Under the pieces are notes generated by a model that did not search any database, was not told where the DNA came from, and saw nothing but the letters and a program-made list of their open reading frames with translations. From Tetragonia tetragonoides (Eukaryota > Streptophyta > Magnoliopsida > Caryophyllales > Aizoaceae), in contig CM076153.1 of assembly GCA_038025085.1 (NCBI GenBank), forward strand, positions 5,797,501-5,861,500: a stretch of 64,000 nucleotides of DNA. The letters run 5' to 3'. The first letter of the stretch is position 1, and each line of letters starts with the position of its first letter. A program made the translations under genes and the position numbers. Of the stretch, positions 46,892 through 57,145 are shown in pieces.

Positions 46892-47113
46892 GTCGGGCGT
46901 CTGCAATTTCCGCCTGCCCCATGGGGCAGGCGAGATCGGCAGACGCCTCGCCCATGGGTGAGGCGCCACTTCCAGACGCCTCACCCATGGGTGAGGCGCC
47001 AGTCGCAGACGCCTCAACCATGGGTGAGGCGAGATCGGCAGACGCCTCACCCATGGTAGAGGCGCCATTTGCAGACGCCTCACCCATGGGTGAGGCGTCT
47101 GTAGCAGACGCCC
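46892..47113. repeat. Left subterminal array: six CCATGG palindromes at exact 33-bp spacing
   Basis: CCATGG starts at 46919, 46952, 46985, 47018, 47051 and 47084. Each is the centre of a dyad of the form GCCTxxxCCATGGxxxAGGC. Spacers read roughly GGTGAGGCGCCA...CAGACGCCTCACC. Because 33 is a multiple of 3, an 11-residue repeat is open in frames on both strands; I regard that as a by-product. It lies between the putative first exon and the body of the PMD gene. Confidence 0.95.
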
Positions 47114-47135
47114 GAGACAAAAAAAAAAAAAAATA

Positions 47136-47250
47136 GTGTTATTATTATTGTTATTATTAATAATATTAGTGTTATTATTATTATTGTTGTTATTATTATT
47201 GTTATTGTTATTGTTGTTATTATTATTGTTATTATTTATTATTATTATTA

Positions 47251-47298
<48 letters not shown>

Positions 47299-47400
47299 TA
47301 TTGTTATTATTATTAATATTATTATTGTTATTATTATTTGTTATTACAATTATTATTAGTTGTCAATTATTATTTTAATTGTTTATTACTGATTATTGTT
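47136..47400. repeat. (TTA)n-type microsatellite
   Basis: Long TTATTATTA/TTGTTATTATT tract between the left array and the PMD gene body. Open frames here are poly-Leu or poly-Ile artefacts. Confidence 0.9.
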
Positions 47401-47447
47401 TAATTAAAAATGTGAAATGATAGAGGAGAGGAGGAGCCGGTAAATCG

Positions 47448-49394
47448 ATGCCGAGGTTAGTCAGTGAACTAGCTGGTTCAGGACCGCGTCACACGAGGAC
47501 GCGCGGGATTGATGCCTCTGTACGGAGACAGAGAGAGGCAGTTCGGATGAGGGAGATGACTGACCGTCACTTATATCGCGGTGATGAGGCTGAGCAACAC
47601 GATTACGGATCTAGCGAGTTCTACTCCGGGGATCAGTCCATGGACGATGATCAGATTGGCGTCGAATCATCCTCAGATTGGCGCGTGGTGAAGGGCAGAG
47701 GCGGTAAGTTTGTTAGTACTGGCTCGTCTAGTACTAGCAAACGATCTAGAGCGGAGGACGACAGTACGTGGCTTGTTACAGGGAATGTGGCCGGTGGACC
47801 GGCGGATGATAGCGTCATACCGAGCTTCCTGGGCCACGTAGCGTCTCGTATGTGGATGGGAGAGACGAGGGGTCTGTTGAAGTGTCAGAATCGATTCAGT
47901 GTCTGTCAGCGGCTGAGTGAGTGGCGAGCGGAGATGTCGCCCGAGGTGAGGGCGCAGATCGAGGGGACTGGGTTATCACACCTGACAGGCATTATGTTCA
48001 GACATATCGACTTCCCCCTGATATCTGCATTCGTTGAAAGGTGGCAGCCGGATACGAACTCGTTCCACATGCCATTCGGAGAGATGACCATCATGTTGCA
48101 CGATGTATGGCATATTCTTCGGATTCCTGTAGAGGGACAGCTCGTTTCCAGTGAGGGACGGGATGGGCAGCTGCAGGCGACGGCCATGGAGGTTCTCGGG
48201 GTCACCCGAGATGAACTGATGCATAGCCACTGGCAGGGCTGTGGGGTCCTCACGGAGTCGGTTTTTGACCTTTGCCAAGTGGAGGACCGAATGGAGGACA
48301 TCTAGGCGGTAGGTTGGATGTGGTTACTTATTGGATCCACCTTGTTTGTCGACAAGAGTGGTAACCGTATTAGACCCTCCTGCGTGATGGAGGTGAGGGA
48401 CGGCGTCGGAACGGCGCATGAGTTCTCTTGGGGATCTGCTGCCCTCGCCTTCCTATATCGTCAGCTCGGTATAGCTAGTCGGGGGGATTCTCAGGGCATC
48501 TGCGGATGCGTAACTCTCCTCCAGGCATGGATATACGAGTACTTTCCCTGCTTCCGACCTCATCGGGAGCGGATGGTTGTCGGGGACGGCGAGGCTCCCC
48601 GTGCGTGCGTATGGAGTGCCCAGGCTGAGGGCAAGGATGTAGGTCGACTGCGCTCCTTACGTAGACGCTTGGATCAGCTGCGAGCGTTAGAGGTACGTCA
48701 TGCAGTTATCGGTGTTCATGATTTATTTCGTCGTTTGCTATGTTTTTTTTACTTCACCGTAACTTGAACATTTCTACGTAGGTGGTGTGGCTGCCGTACG
48801 GTTCTGACCCGGTTGCATCTGTACCGAGGACTGTATTCATCGGGTGGCTACGGTATCGGGATATTATAGAACCGTACATGCCTGGTCGTTGTTTACGACA
48901 AATCGGGTACGTACAGAGTATCCCTTTCCCGATCACTAGGCCAGAGAGAGCGATCAGGTCATGGAGCAGTCGTTCGTACAGGGTTGTCTACCCCGTACGA
49001 GTATCATCTGATGCCTGTCGTATGTTCCCGGGAGGTTACATTCTTGGTCTCCATGGGTTTCAGGCATCCACGTCAGATCCCACAGCATGTACGGATGACT
49101 ACCTCGAGTGGTACTACCGTCACTCCCACCCTTTGCTGACACGTGACGATGCAGCACCTGGATCTGTGATTCCTCCACGATCCAACAGCGATTATGTAAG
49201 TGATTAACTAAAATATATATTTTTTTTACGTATTACATATCTCTGAACTCACACTCATTGTTACTTTTTTGCAGTGGGTGAATCGTCTAGCCGTCGCATT
49301 TGAGTCTTTCATTACTTTGCTTCCTCCGGAGCAAGCGGAAGGTCCTCGATCGGTTATGGAGGAGTATATGAGAGATTGGCGGGCTGCCAAATGA
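47448..49394 (+). pseudogene. Plant mobile domain (PMD, MAIN-like) gene in the MULE, one in-frame stop
   Basis: PMD proteins (Arabidopsis MAIN/MAIL1 relatives) occur both as host genes and in transposons; host members affect silencing and genome stability. Exons 47448-48692, 48782-49195 and 49275-49394 join in phase with GT-AG introns (593 codons). The N-terminal ~140 residues are polar and charged. The PMD region starts near LLKCQNRFSVCQRLSEWRAE and continues through MFRHIDFPLISAFVERWQPD, HMPFGEMTIMLHDVWHILRI, MWLLIGSTLFVDKSGNRI, and LPYGSDPVASVPRTVFIGWL. A TAG at 48303-48305 interrupts DI-x-AVGWMW where CAG (Gln) is likely, a single-base change. Everything after it stays open, so the stop is recent or the call should be checked. 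The MPRLV start is the first ATG of this exon; a further upstream exon is possible (46646). Confidence 0.85.
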
Positions 49395-49619
49395 TGTATT
49401 ACTTATATGACCCTAGATGAATTTGTTATATATTTATATAAGAGTTTCATTGTTATTGTTATTTATTTGTGTTATTGTAATTTGTTGTTTCTTTTTTACC
49501 TTTTTTGTTTTATTGTAATTTGTTGTTTTATTTACCTCCAATAATCACGAAAATCTGAGGCTAAATTCAGACGGATATAATGCATGCACGAATCACCTAA
49601 ATGACCTATGACAATTTTC

Positions 49620-51729
49620 CTACTTGGACGTGTAGCAGTCGAAGGTGCTTGCAACGGTAGCACTGTGTAACAAGCATATAACCCCCTTCCGCTGATATCC
49701 GAATAACATAATCGCTGCATTGAAGAGGTTGGCAATCGGGAACAAATCCTCAAGTACTATCATCCAGTGATCATCGTTACACGCACCTCCGTCCCACATA
49801 ATACGGCGGTAACCAGCGTCGACCCCGTCAACGTATATGTTTTCGTACAATGCTCGGTTAGCTAAGAGTTCGTTTGCAATGCAAACTCTCGTCAATCGCC
49901 ATTGCTCTTGGTCTCCGAAAACGTAGTCCGCAATGACACGGAAACCGCAATTACCATCCCCGAGTACATCACACCTCTTCGTCTTCTGCACTCTTCAAGT
50001 GTGTACTTGATCTCAGTTAGTTGTGACTCGATTGACTTGTTGACCTTGTTCCAAACATTGTCCAAAGCTCCAGTTGAGGAGTTCAACCACTGTTTTAGCG
50101 CGGCATGTGCACTCTCCACCCTGCAAGTCGTAGTGTTGCCAAGGTGTAGCACCTTATTCGTCCAGGCAGCCACAAACATCTCTTTGTATCTCAGCCAGGT
50201 CTCCTCTACATAGGATATCACGTGAGGGTAATTCCTCCAAGTATCCTTCATCATACGCACTGCTCTATCGTACTCAGCTTCTGTGGAAGCTTCCATGATA
50301 GATTTCCACTTCCCGTTCTTGAACCTCTGCGCGCCGACCTCATCTTTTCCACAAAGTCTGTACACTTTGTCTTCAACGACTTTGTTAATGTGCCATGTAC
50401 AGAGCAAATGGGCACTGTCGGGAAATATCTCTCTAATAGGTGTCATCAACTCTAGCTCACGATCGGCCAAAATTGCTGTTGGGTGTACATCATTTCCAAT
50501 AAGCATCCTCAACTTATCTAAGACCCACGCATAGCTTGCCTCAGTCTCATCCTTGATAATGGCATAAGCTATGAGGAAGTTCTTATTGCTTGGAGTCATC
50601 CCCACTATCTCAAGAAACGGCATCTTATACTTGTTTGTTTTGTACGTGGAATCTAAGCCAATCAACCAAGGAAAAGACCGAAGTAACTGAATTGATGTAG
50701 GGTGTGCCATGAACACGTGAGTTACTTCATTAGTAGCTGGGTCGGCTCTTGTCCAATGTACGTACTTATTCTCCACAGCTAAATGATGAAACTGACCAAT
50801 GACATCTCTCTCTTCAAAATCAAGTTTCTTTATACGATCTCTGTAGTTGTACACATGCCGTCTAGTTGCATTGTCCTCGGGAAATTTTTCCTTAATAGCG
50901 GCCAAGATAGCACATGGCTTTGTTTGTGCCGAAGTCATGTCACGAACGAGTTGCTTTGACCCAGGACTAAGACCACTCATCTGACGATATCCCTCAGGAA
51001 ACACAGCAAAGTCATGGTTGTGCGTACCCCTAATCCCAGGCAATGTGACAATCATCCAACTACTGGACCCATACACTTGCTCAGCTCTTAACTGGAACGT
51101 ACATTTACAAGCCTTTGTTTTCGTATTCTTCTGAGCAGCAGTATCTAAGTCTCTTAATTCCCCTTTGTAGCGTTCACCTCGATTGCATCTTAACAATTTT
51201 ACGCTTCCATTGTTCTTGTGTGACGAAATTATCAACTCAAACCCGATAGTAAGGGCAATTTGTTTTGCCCAATTAATTGCATCTCTATCACTATCAAATA
51301 ACTCATCAGTGACGAAATGCGTACTGTAATCAACACCATCACCACCGAACCGCTCCAAAGGAACCTAACGAAAACAACGAAAACAATGTTAGCTTAATCT
51401 TAAATTCAAACGTCTATCAAAACCGACTGAACCAAGGGACAGGCGTCTGAAATTTCCGCCTGGACCATGGATGGGGCGGAAATCACGGACGCCTATGCCA
51501 TGGTTTTGGCGTAAATCTCAGACGCCTGATCCATGGTGTAGGCGTCCGTGATTTACGCGTCCACCATGGTGAAGGCGTCCGTGATTTACGCCCCGTCCAT
51601 GGTTCAGGCGGAAATTTCAGACGCCTGTTCCATGGACGGGGCGTAAATCACGGACGCCCGTTCAAAATATGCGGAAAAAAAATTTACCTCAACCACCATC
51701 GACGGCACTTGTTGGTCGCCGGAAGACAT
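49620..51729 (-). pseudogene. MULE transposase fused to an OTU-like protease, one frameshift
   Basis: Exon 1 is 51729-51688 (MSSGDQQVPSMVVE), then a 323-bp intron (GTAAAT...TTCGTTAG), then exon 2 from 51364 (VPLERFGGDG...). The MULE transposase region shows the DDE-type residues in GLDSTYKTNKYKMPFLEIVG, ILADRELELM and CRVESAHAALKQW, plus LLCTWHINK. Around 49991 the frame changes by one base. The downstream frame gives CDVLGDGNCGFRVIADYVFG (catalytic Cys of OTU cysteine proteases) and DDHWMIVLEDLFP (His), ending at 49620. MULE transposases with a C-terminal OTU domain are known in plants. A one-base deletion (or two-base insertion) before GTGCAGAAG would explain the break; a missed small intron is the alternative. 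The right CCATGG array is inside the intron. Confidence 0.9.
51436..51662. repeat. Right subterminal array: six CCATGG palindromes at exact 33-bp spacing
   Basis: CCATGG starts at 51465, 51498, 51531, 51564, 51597 and 51630. Units read roughly GGCGTCTGAAATTTCCGCCT and GGCGTAAATCACGGACGCC around the palindrome. The spacing and copy number equal those of the left array, although spacers differ. The outermost left-array unit (GGCGTCTGCAATTTCCGCCT) is almost the same as the first unit here. The whole array lies in the transposase intron (51365-51687). Confidence 0.95.
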
Positions 51730-51854
51730 TTGCGGTCGTTCCTTGCTTGCCGGTGAGAGAATGTTGGTGAATGTGGGTGGGTGTGAGAGTGGGTGGGTGT
51801 GGGAGAGTTAGAGAGGGAGAGGGAGAGTGGGAGAAAGGGTGAAAATATGAGAGG

Positions 51855-51916
51855 GGCAATATTGTAATTTCCAAGGGCGGTGGTGAGTAATTTTATGGCG
51901 GTATATAGTAACTCCC
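51855..51916 (-). repeat. MULE terminal inverted repeat, right
   Basis: Reverse reading GGGAGTTACTATATACCGCC then ATAAAATTACTCACCACCGC, pairing with 46474 onward. Followed by the TTTGCATAC duplication at 51917-51925. Confidence 0.85.
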
Positions 51917-51925
51917 TTTGCATAC

Positions 51926-53427
51926 ACATCTTGCACCAAAAAAATCATACACATCTCTTGTCTTGCAAATATAATCACAGGTCAAATATTTTGGTATCTT
52001 ACCTTACTATTAAAAGACAGTGGAACACTTTCAATACTTGCCACGTGTCACTCCTCCTAAAACCTCTACTCTCCTCAAGATGACAGCTCATTCAGTCTCT
52101 GAATGCCACAACCCACAAGGCACTACAGTGCGGCCTTGGTAGGCTTGCCACGTGGCACTTCAAGGAGGCCTCTTCTCTCTTCTGTATGCCACCTATACAA
52201 CCTCAAGATGCTATCTCATATTGTCGGATCATGTGATGTGACGTTGATATCATATTGTGATATGACACCTTAATGAAGTCTCTACAATGTGCTGTTATTG
52301 TAAATGAAAAATAAAATGTTAATACCAAGATTTGAACCTCTAACCTCCAATGTATCAATAATTACATAACACCAACTCTGCTAAGTGCTTAATTTATTAG
52401 CTAAATTCACACCCGAATATATAAAGGATACGAAAGATTTCGTTAGAAAATGTTGACTCATTGTCTTTAATACATAGGGGGAAAAAAAGAGAACCTTATT
52501 CAAGGAATAAATTTTATTCAAGTATTATTTCCATATCGTCTTATTTTTATTTCCAAAGAGCACATTTTTCATGTACATAGAATACTATAATAATATCTTC
52601 TTTTTTTTCCTTTTTTAGGAGGCAACAAATCAATTTTGTACCATTTTATTAGAAATGGTTTTCAAGTTCATAAAAAAGAAAAAAGAAAAAGAGACAACTA
52701 TTTGTATTTAACCTATATTTACCTACAAAGTCTCCGTAATGAATTGCAAAATAAGACAATAAAAAACAAATGATAAAATTCAAAATCATTAAATGCTTAG
52801 TAATGGGCTCATTTAGGAGAATTTCAACATTAAAAAAAATATTGAATTCAAGATCAGTATATGCTTAGTAATGGGGCTCACTATGTGAAGTCCATATATA
52901 ACTCAACTTTTAAAACAACTTTGTGAAATCTCTCAACATATTGCTTCATTTTAAGTTTTAGGGAAAAAAATACAAACTACAACACATAAATATATAGGGA
53001 CCCAAAACTTGTTTTCTTGAAAACATAGTTAGAATTGTAGAAAACATGGATGGATGTGATCTTTGTTTTGCAGATTCCGAACATAAAATTCGACCCCTAC
53101 TTCTACCAGGGAGCGGCCTACACAAGATCATCTCGACATAGTTCCATCTGGATGCTTGGCCTTAGCCAATATACCAGAAAAGACTGCAAAAGCAATCTCT
53201 TTACAGTTTACGCCTTATGACATAATCATGAAGAGAACTAGTTTGCTTTCGTGATATTGAACAGAATATGGACATCCATCCACTTACAAGTTACAATTAC
53301 AGGTAACTCCAGGGAACAAGAGAAAACCATGCGCAAAGAAGGCAGCATCAAACTCTTATCAACGGCAGCATCAAACTCTTATCAACATTTGATACAACTG
53401 CTTATAGAAACAGGTCAGCCGAAAGGA
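51926..53427. other. Intergenic; possible SINE-like trace
   Basis: At 52325-52400 the minus strand shows AGCAGAGTTGG and GGTTCAAATCTTGG, a weak tRNA-like split promoter. CCACGTGTCAC and CCACGTGGCAC occur at about 52041 and 52149. No gene recognised. Confidence 0.45.
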
Positions 53428-55966
53428 CTACAATGCTGTGATTGCCAAGCTGGAAACATAATTTCGTGATTGTGATTTACATTTATGGCTCACTTTATCA
53501 TGAAGAATCGTGTAGTTGGAGCTGCTCACATTCCTCGAGTAGCAAAATGTACCATTACTCTCATCATATTCATACATTTGACGCGTACTTCCCAATCCAC
53601 TGGCCACCAAATTGTTCTTAACCACCATAGTTCCTTCCCCATTCTGCTCGTTCCTCAGAGAACTCGAGGAAAACTGAGTATCAGCACCCAAGGTCTTGTC
53701 CTCATTGAATCCCAAGGTCACATTGCTGAACAATGTATAGCTATGGTTTTCCTGATCAAGCTGATTAGTATACAAAAACATAGGAAACCTCTTGTGCGAT
53801 TCACTCCAATACAATGCAGAAGAAGTAGACGGTAGATTTGCTGAAACGCTGGTGTTAAACTCGATGGTCTGATTCACAATTTGCAAGTCCCCACTATTCC
53901 TCATTGCCATATAGTTTCTATATTCGAATGTTTGGATCGAAGTGGTTGTGATATTCCCATACGATGATTCAACCCATCCGGTAGACATTATAGACCTGCT
54001 TGCACTAGTGGAGAACTTCCCATTAAGGCCTTTAAAATCTGATTTGAAAGAGGATTTCAAAGGCTCGTCTTTGTTCTCCAACAGCTGCCCTTTTGTTTCC
54101 TCACTATTACTATCCAACCAAAGATGTAAATTTGCATCAATGTACCAAACATTCAACGCATTCGTGACACTAAACCCAAAATCATGCACCTTCCCATCCA
54201 ACAACTTCCCCAAAAACGGGGTAATTTCGATGTCATAAGTAGGTAGATCAAACGAACCAATCGCACTTATCGGTTTCCACAGGAGAGGATTAATCCCACC
54301 GGTGAAAATCACAGTAAAAGGCCAAACAGTAGACCTAGCAGTCTGACCCGAAACCGATTACCCGACCCGATTGACCCGAAACCGTAACCGAATATATCCG
54401 AATATTGGTAATCCGATTTAAAACCGATTATCCGAAATGATCCGAACCGAAACCGAAATGTTATTGACCCGACGACGACCCGTATCCGAATCGAAACCGA
54501 ACCGTTCACAACCGAAACCGATTTGATCCGAACTAAACACAAACCGATTCAAACCGACCTAAACCGAACATGACCCGAAACCAAAATAAATCGAACCTGA
54601 ATTTGGTTAAACGCTATTATTTAATGGAAATAATTATTTTTTACCACAGAAATTAAAGATTATACACTAAACCTTACTTAGTGTTAACCCAATTTGGTGA
54701 TTTGAATGGAAATTTGAGAATGAAGGCTCAAAATATAGTCTGACCCGAAATTGATCCGACAGTTCAGACCTGTATCCGAACCCGATCCGAAATGACACAA
54801 ACCGATTTTAACCCGACCCAAAAGTAACCGACTTTTCAAACAAAAACCGATCCGATATTGACCCGACCCGTATGAACCGACCCGAAATAATCCGAAAAAG
54901 GTACAAATCCGAATAAACCTGAACCCGAAGTACAACCGAACCGAAACCGACCCATACCCGAGTGTAGGTCGACCCAATTAGATCCGAACCGAAATTAACC
55001 CGACCCATAACTGATCCGATTGACCCGTTTGCCAGCAACTAAATCACCATCCAAAGTCACTAAAACCTCCCTAAAGGGCCCATTACCAGGCATTTCACCA
55101 GTCAAATTATTAGCAACCAAGTAGTCATTAGGTAAATTAGTGTACCAAAACTCATCATTCTCATGATAAGAAACATAAACCTCTAAAACAGCCCTATACA
55201 CATTCTTAGGAATCACCAAGCTCTTTCCCTGAATTTCATCTGTTTTCTCAATTTCAAACCATAACCCATCATTTAAAGGCAAATTCCTCGAAATGGGCAT
55301 GATCAAATCAGCATAATCACCATAACCAGATGCTAAAGTTCCCAAATTTGGCTGAAAAACATGATATTGATCAAATTTCTTAGGTGGGTAATAATGAAGT
55401 GTGAGATTAACATGATAAACCCCAGTATAAGTCTTATCAACAAGACTACCCAAATAAACAGAAAGTGTTGTTAGACTTAAGAAGTGATATATACCTTGTT
55501 ATATTTTTTTCCACTTTCCAGATGATCCCCTGGCGCGTGGGCTCGGCGGTGCAGCTCCGGAGAAGCTCGACACCGCCGAGCCACACGCCGAAGATACGGT
55601 CAAACTGGCGGCCCTGACACGTGGCGGACCATTCAAGGATAACAGTGGCGAAATGGGTGGATGGACAGTCTGACGGTGGCGCGTAGGAGACACGCATTGG
55701 TGGACGCGCGTAGGTGTAGGCGAAGTCATGGGAGAGGATGAGTTGAGAGCATGGGGTGGTGGTTGGGTGGTTGATGGGCTTTGTTACTTCGAAGAACACT
55801 GTGGGTGACGGTGGTTGTTGCGGCGGCGCGTGATGGGAGGCGGTGGAGAGTGAGGTGGTGAGAGGTGGGGGACGGTGAGTTGGGATGGGGGACGGTGAGT
55901 TGGGATGGCGGAGGTGCGGAGAGAGAGAGAAATGATGATGAGGAGAGAGAAAATGGAGGTATGCAT
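53428..55966 (-). pseudogene. Peptide-N4-(N-acetyl-glucosaminyl)asparagine amidase A-like pseudogene
   Basis: PNGase A-like proteins are secreted glycoamidases that remove N-glycans; plant genes are normally single-exon. The ATG at 55966 (MHTSIFSLLIIISLSL) starts a signal peptide. Three lesions follow. (1) A 20-bp tandem duplication (GGGACGGTGAGTTGGGATGG, at about 55868-55907) shifts the frame. (2) After VFFEVTKPIN ... LLKSNN a one-base loss near 55464 shifts into a TAG; the correct frame resumes as GSLVDKTYTGVYHVNLTLHY. (3) About 700 bp of GACCCGAAACCGA-type repeat interrupts EVLVTLDGDLVAG and WPFTVIFTGGINPLLWKPIS. The last part (from 54312) is open to 53428, with LPTYDIEITPFLGKLLDGK and NALNVWYIDANLHLWLD. 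A family match is clear; a working enzyme is not. Confidence 0.9.
54335..55035. mobile_element. Repeat-rich insertion in the PNGase A-like pseudogene
   Basis: About 700 bp of TCCGAACCGAAACCGACCCG-type degenerate repeats with an AT-rich middle (about 54605-54740). The ends resemble hAT-type termini (TAGACCTAGCA on the left, reverse TAGTTGCTGGCAAACGGGTC on the right), but no clean target duplication is visible, so the exact ends are approximate. Confidence 0.6.
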
Positions 55967-56276
55967 TGTTGGTTGGTTTTTCCTTGTGGGTGGTGGGAAA
56001 AATGAAAGTTGTGATTTTTTTGGGGCTCGGTTGTATATTAATGCTTCTTGTTCAACTACCAGTGGTACCAGTGTAGAAAAGGGTAAATTTTGCTGGATGT
56101 TAAAGCAAATTACTTCTAGCAAATTGATTTTAGCAATGATTTGACTCTGTCTGTTGCTTGATAATTGATCTGAAAATGGTGAAAAAAACCTACTAAAAAA
56201 AGGTGAAAACAAAGAGTTACTGATCAAAAGGAAGCAAAATTCTCATGATAGCTGTAGTTTTTGTTTTTTCATTTTA
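55967..56276. other. Upstream region of the PNGase A-like pseudogene
   Basis: GA-rich then AT-rich text; no gene or clear TATA box picked out. Confidence 0.4.
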
Positions 56277-57145
56277 TTAGGTGGATGCCCGTGAGTAAAT
56301 CCGTGCGTTGCATGGACTGTGATTATATAATAATATTAATATAACGTGATTATTAATCTCATCGAAAAATCGAAGTGTAATTGTCACTTACAAAAAACTA
56401 TTAGTATTATATGGATAAATATTTATATAATCCATTTAATATTATGAATGCCATATAATAAGATTAATATGGCTTTATAGGAAATCTTATCTAATTTAAA
56501 ATTTTATCATCAATTTCAATTAACTATTAAGTAACTCATCACAATATGTTACATAATCCAAGAGGTAATAGTTTCAAAGTCTTTCTATGCTTGATGTTGG
56601 TACGCCAATACTCTTATGTTGATATAAGTGTACAACTAACATTCTAAAGATATAATCCTTTTTTTATGCTAAAATCAGTTTAAACGTCTCATGTATACAT
56701 AATTACTTTTCAAAAAGGATATTTCGCGGTTTAATCACCTTAATAGACCCTGGTAGCTAGTCCATCTAACTTTTCAAAAATAAGAACTCAAGTTAAAGGA
56801 TATAAATAAAACGCGTCTTATTTTAAAGGATATTTCGTACCCGTTCCAATGGTGTAAGAAATTTAATTTTTTAAGCGGTGAAACTAAAGTTACATACTTT
56901 TTAAAATCTAATAGTCTACTCTTTAATAATTTAGGAAAGTACAACTTTAGTATATATTCTATACCAAAATCACTAATTAATAGTGTACCTTTTTAAGGAT
57001 TTAGGAAAGTACAACTTTAGTAAATATTCTATACCAAAATAGATATTTCTATTTTATATTTATTTTTATATTTTATTACAATGACTCGTTTAGGTGGACG
57101 ACTCCAATGCCATCAGAAAATGCCTCTAATATATAGATATTATGA
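56277..57145 (-). mobile_element. Non-autonomous Helitron, second copy, inverted
   Basis: On the minus strand it begins TCATAATATCTATATATTAG (57145) after A, and ends GGGCATCCACCTAA (56277) before T. Both ends match the element at 6695-7962. It shares internal text such as the TTTGGTATAGAATATATACT blocks and the 3' ACGTTATATTAAT region. At 869 bp against 1268 bp it lacks about 400 bp of interior. No Rep/helicase frame. Confidence 0.8.

Larger units (their letters stand above)
46474..51916. mobile_element. Mutator-like element (MULE) carrying a transposase-OTU gene and a plant-mobile-domain gene
   Basis: 5443 bp, bounded by a perfect 9-bp duplication (TTTGCATAC), the Mutator hallmark. The terminal inverted repeats share ACCGCC and, exactly, AAATTACTCACCACCGCCCT then TGGAAATTAC. 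Weaker similarity continues inward to CACCGGCAA and the AATGTC around each gene's start codon, about 170-190 bp from each end. The transposase runs inward from the right end and the PMD gene inward from the left. Each end also carries a 33-bp-period CCATGG array. Both genes now hold lesions (a frameshift and a stop), so this copy is probably not autonomous. Confidence 0.93.

Noticed and set aside
46892..47113. 33-bp periodic repeats as a CRISPR-like array, or as a gene for an 11-residue repeat protein
   Set aside because: The host is a plant, spacers are themselves repetitive, and open frames occur on both strands simply because 33 is a multiple of 3.
47136..47378. Poly-Leu/poly-Ile open frame
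   Set aside because: It is the TTA-type microsatellite inside the MULE.
47906..48301. 131-codon minus-strand frame
   Set aside because: Antisense shadow of the PMD gene.
51999..52120. TCTTACCTTACTATTAAAAG as a Helitron 5' end
   Set aside because: It looks like one, but I found no matching CTRR 3' end with hairpin downstream.
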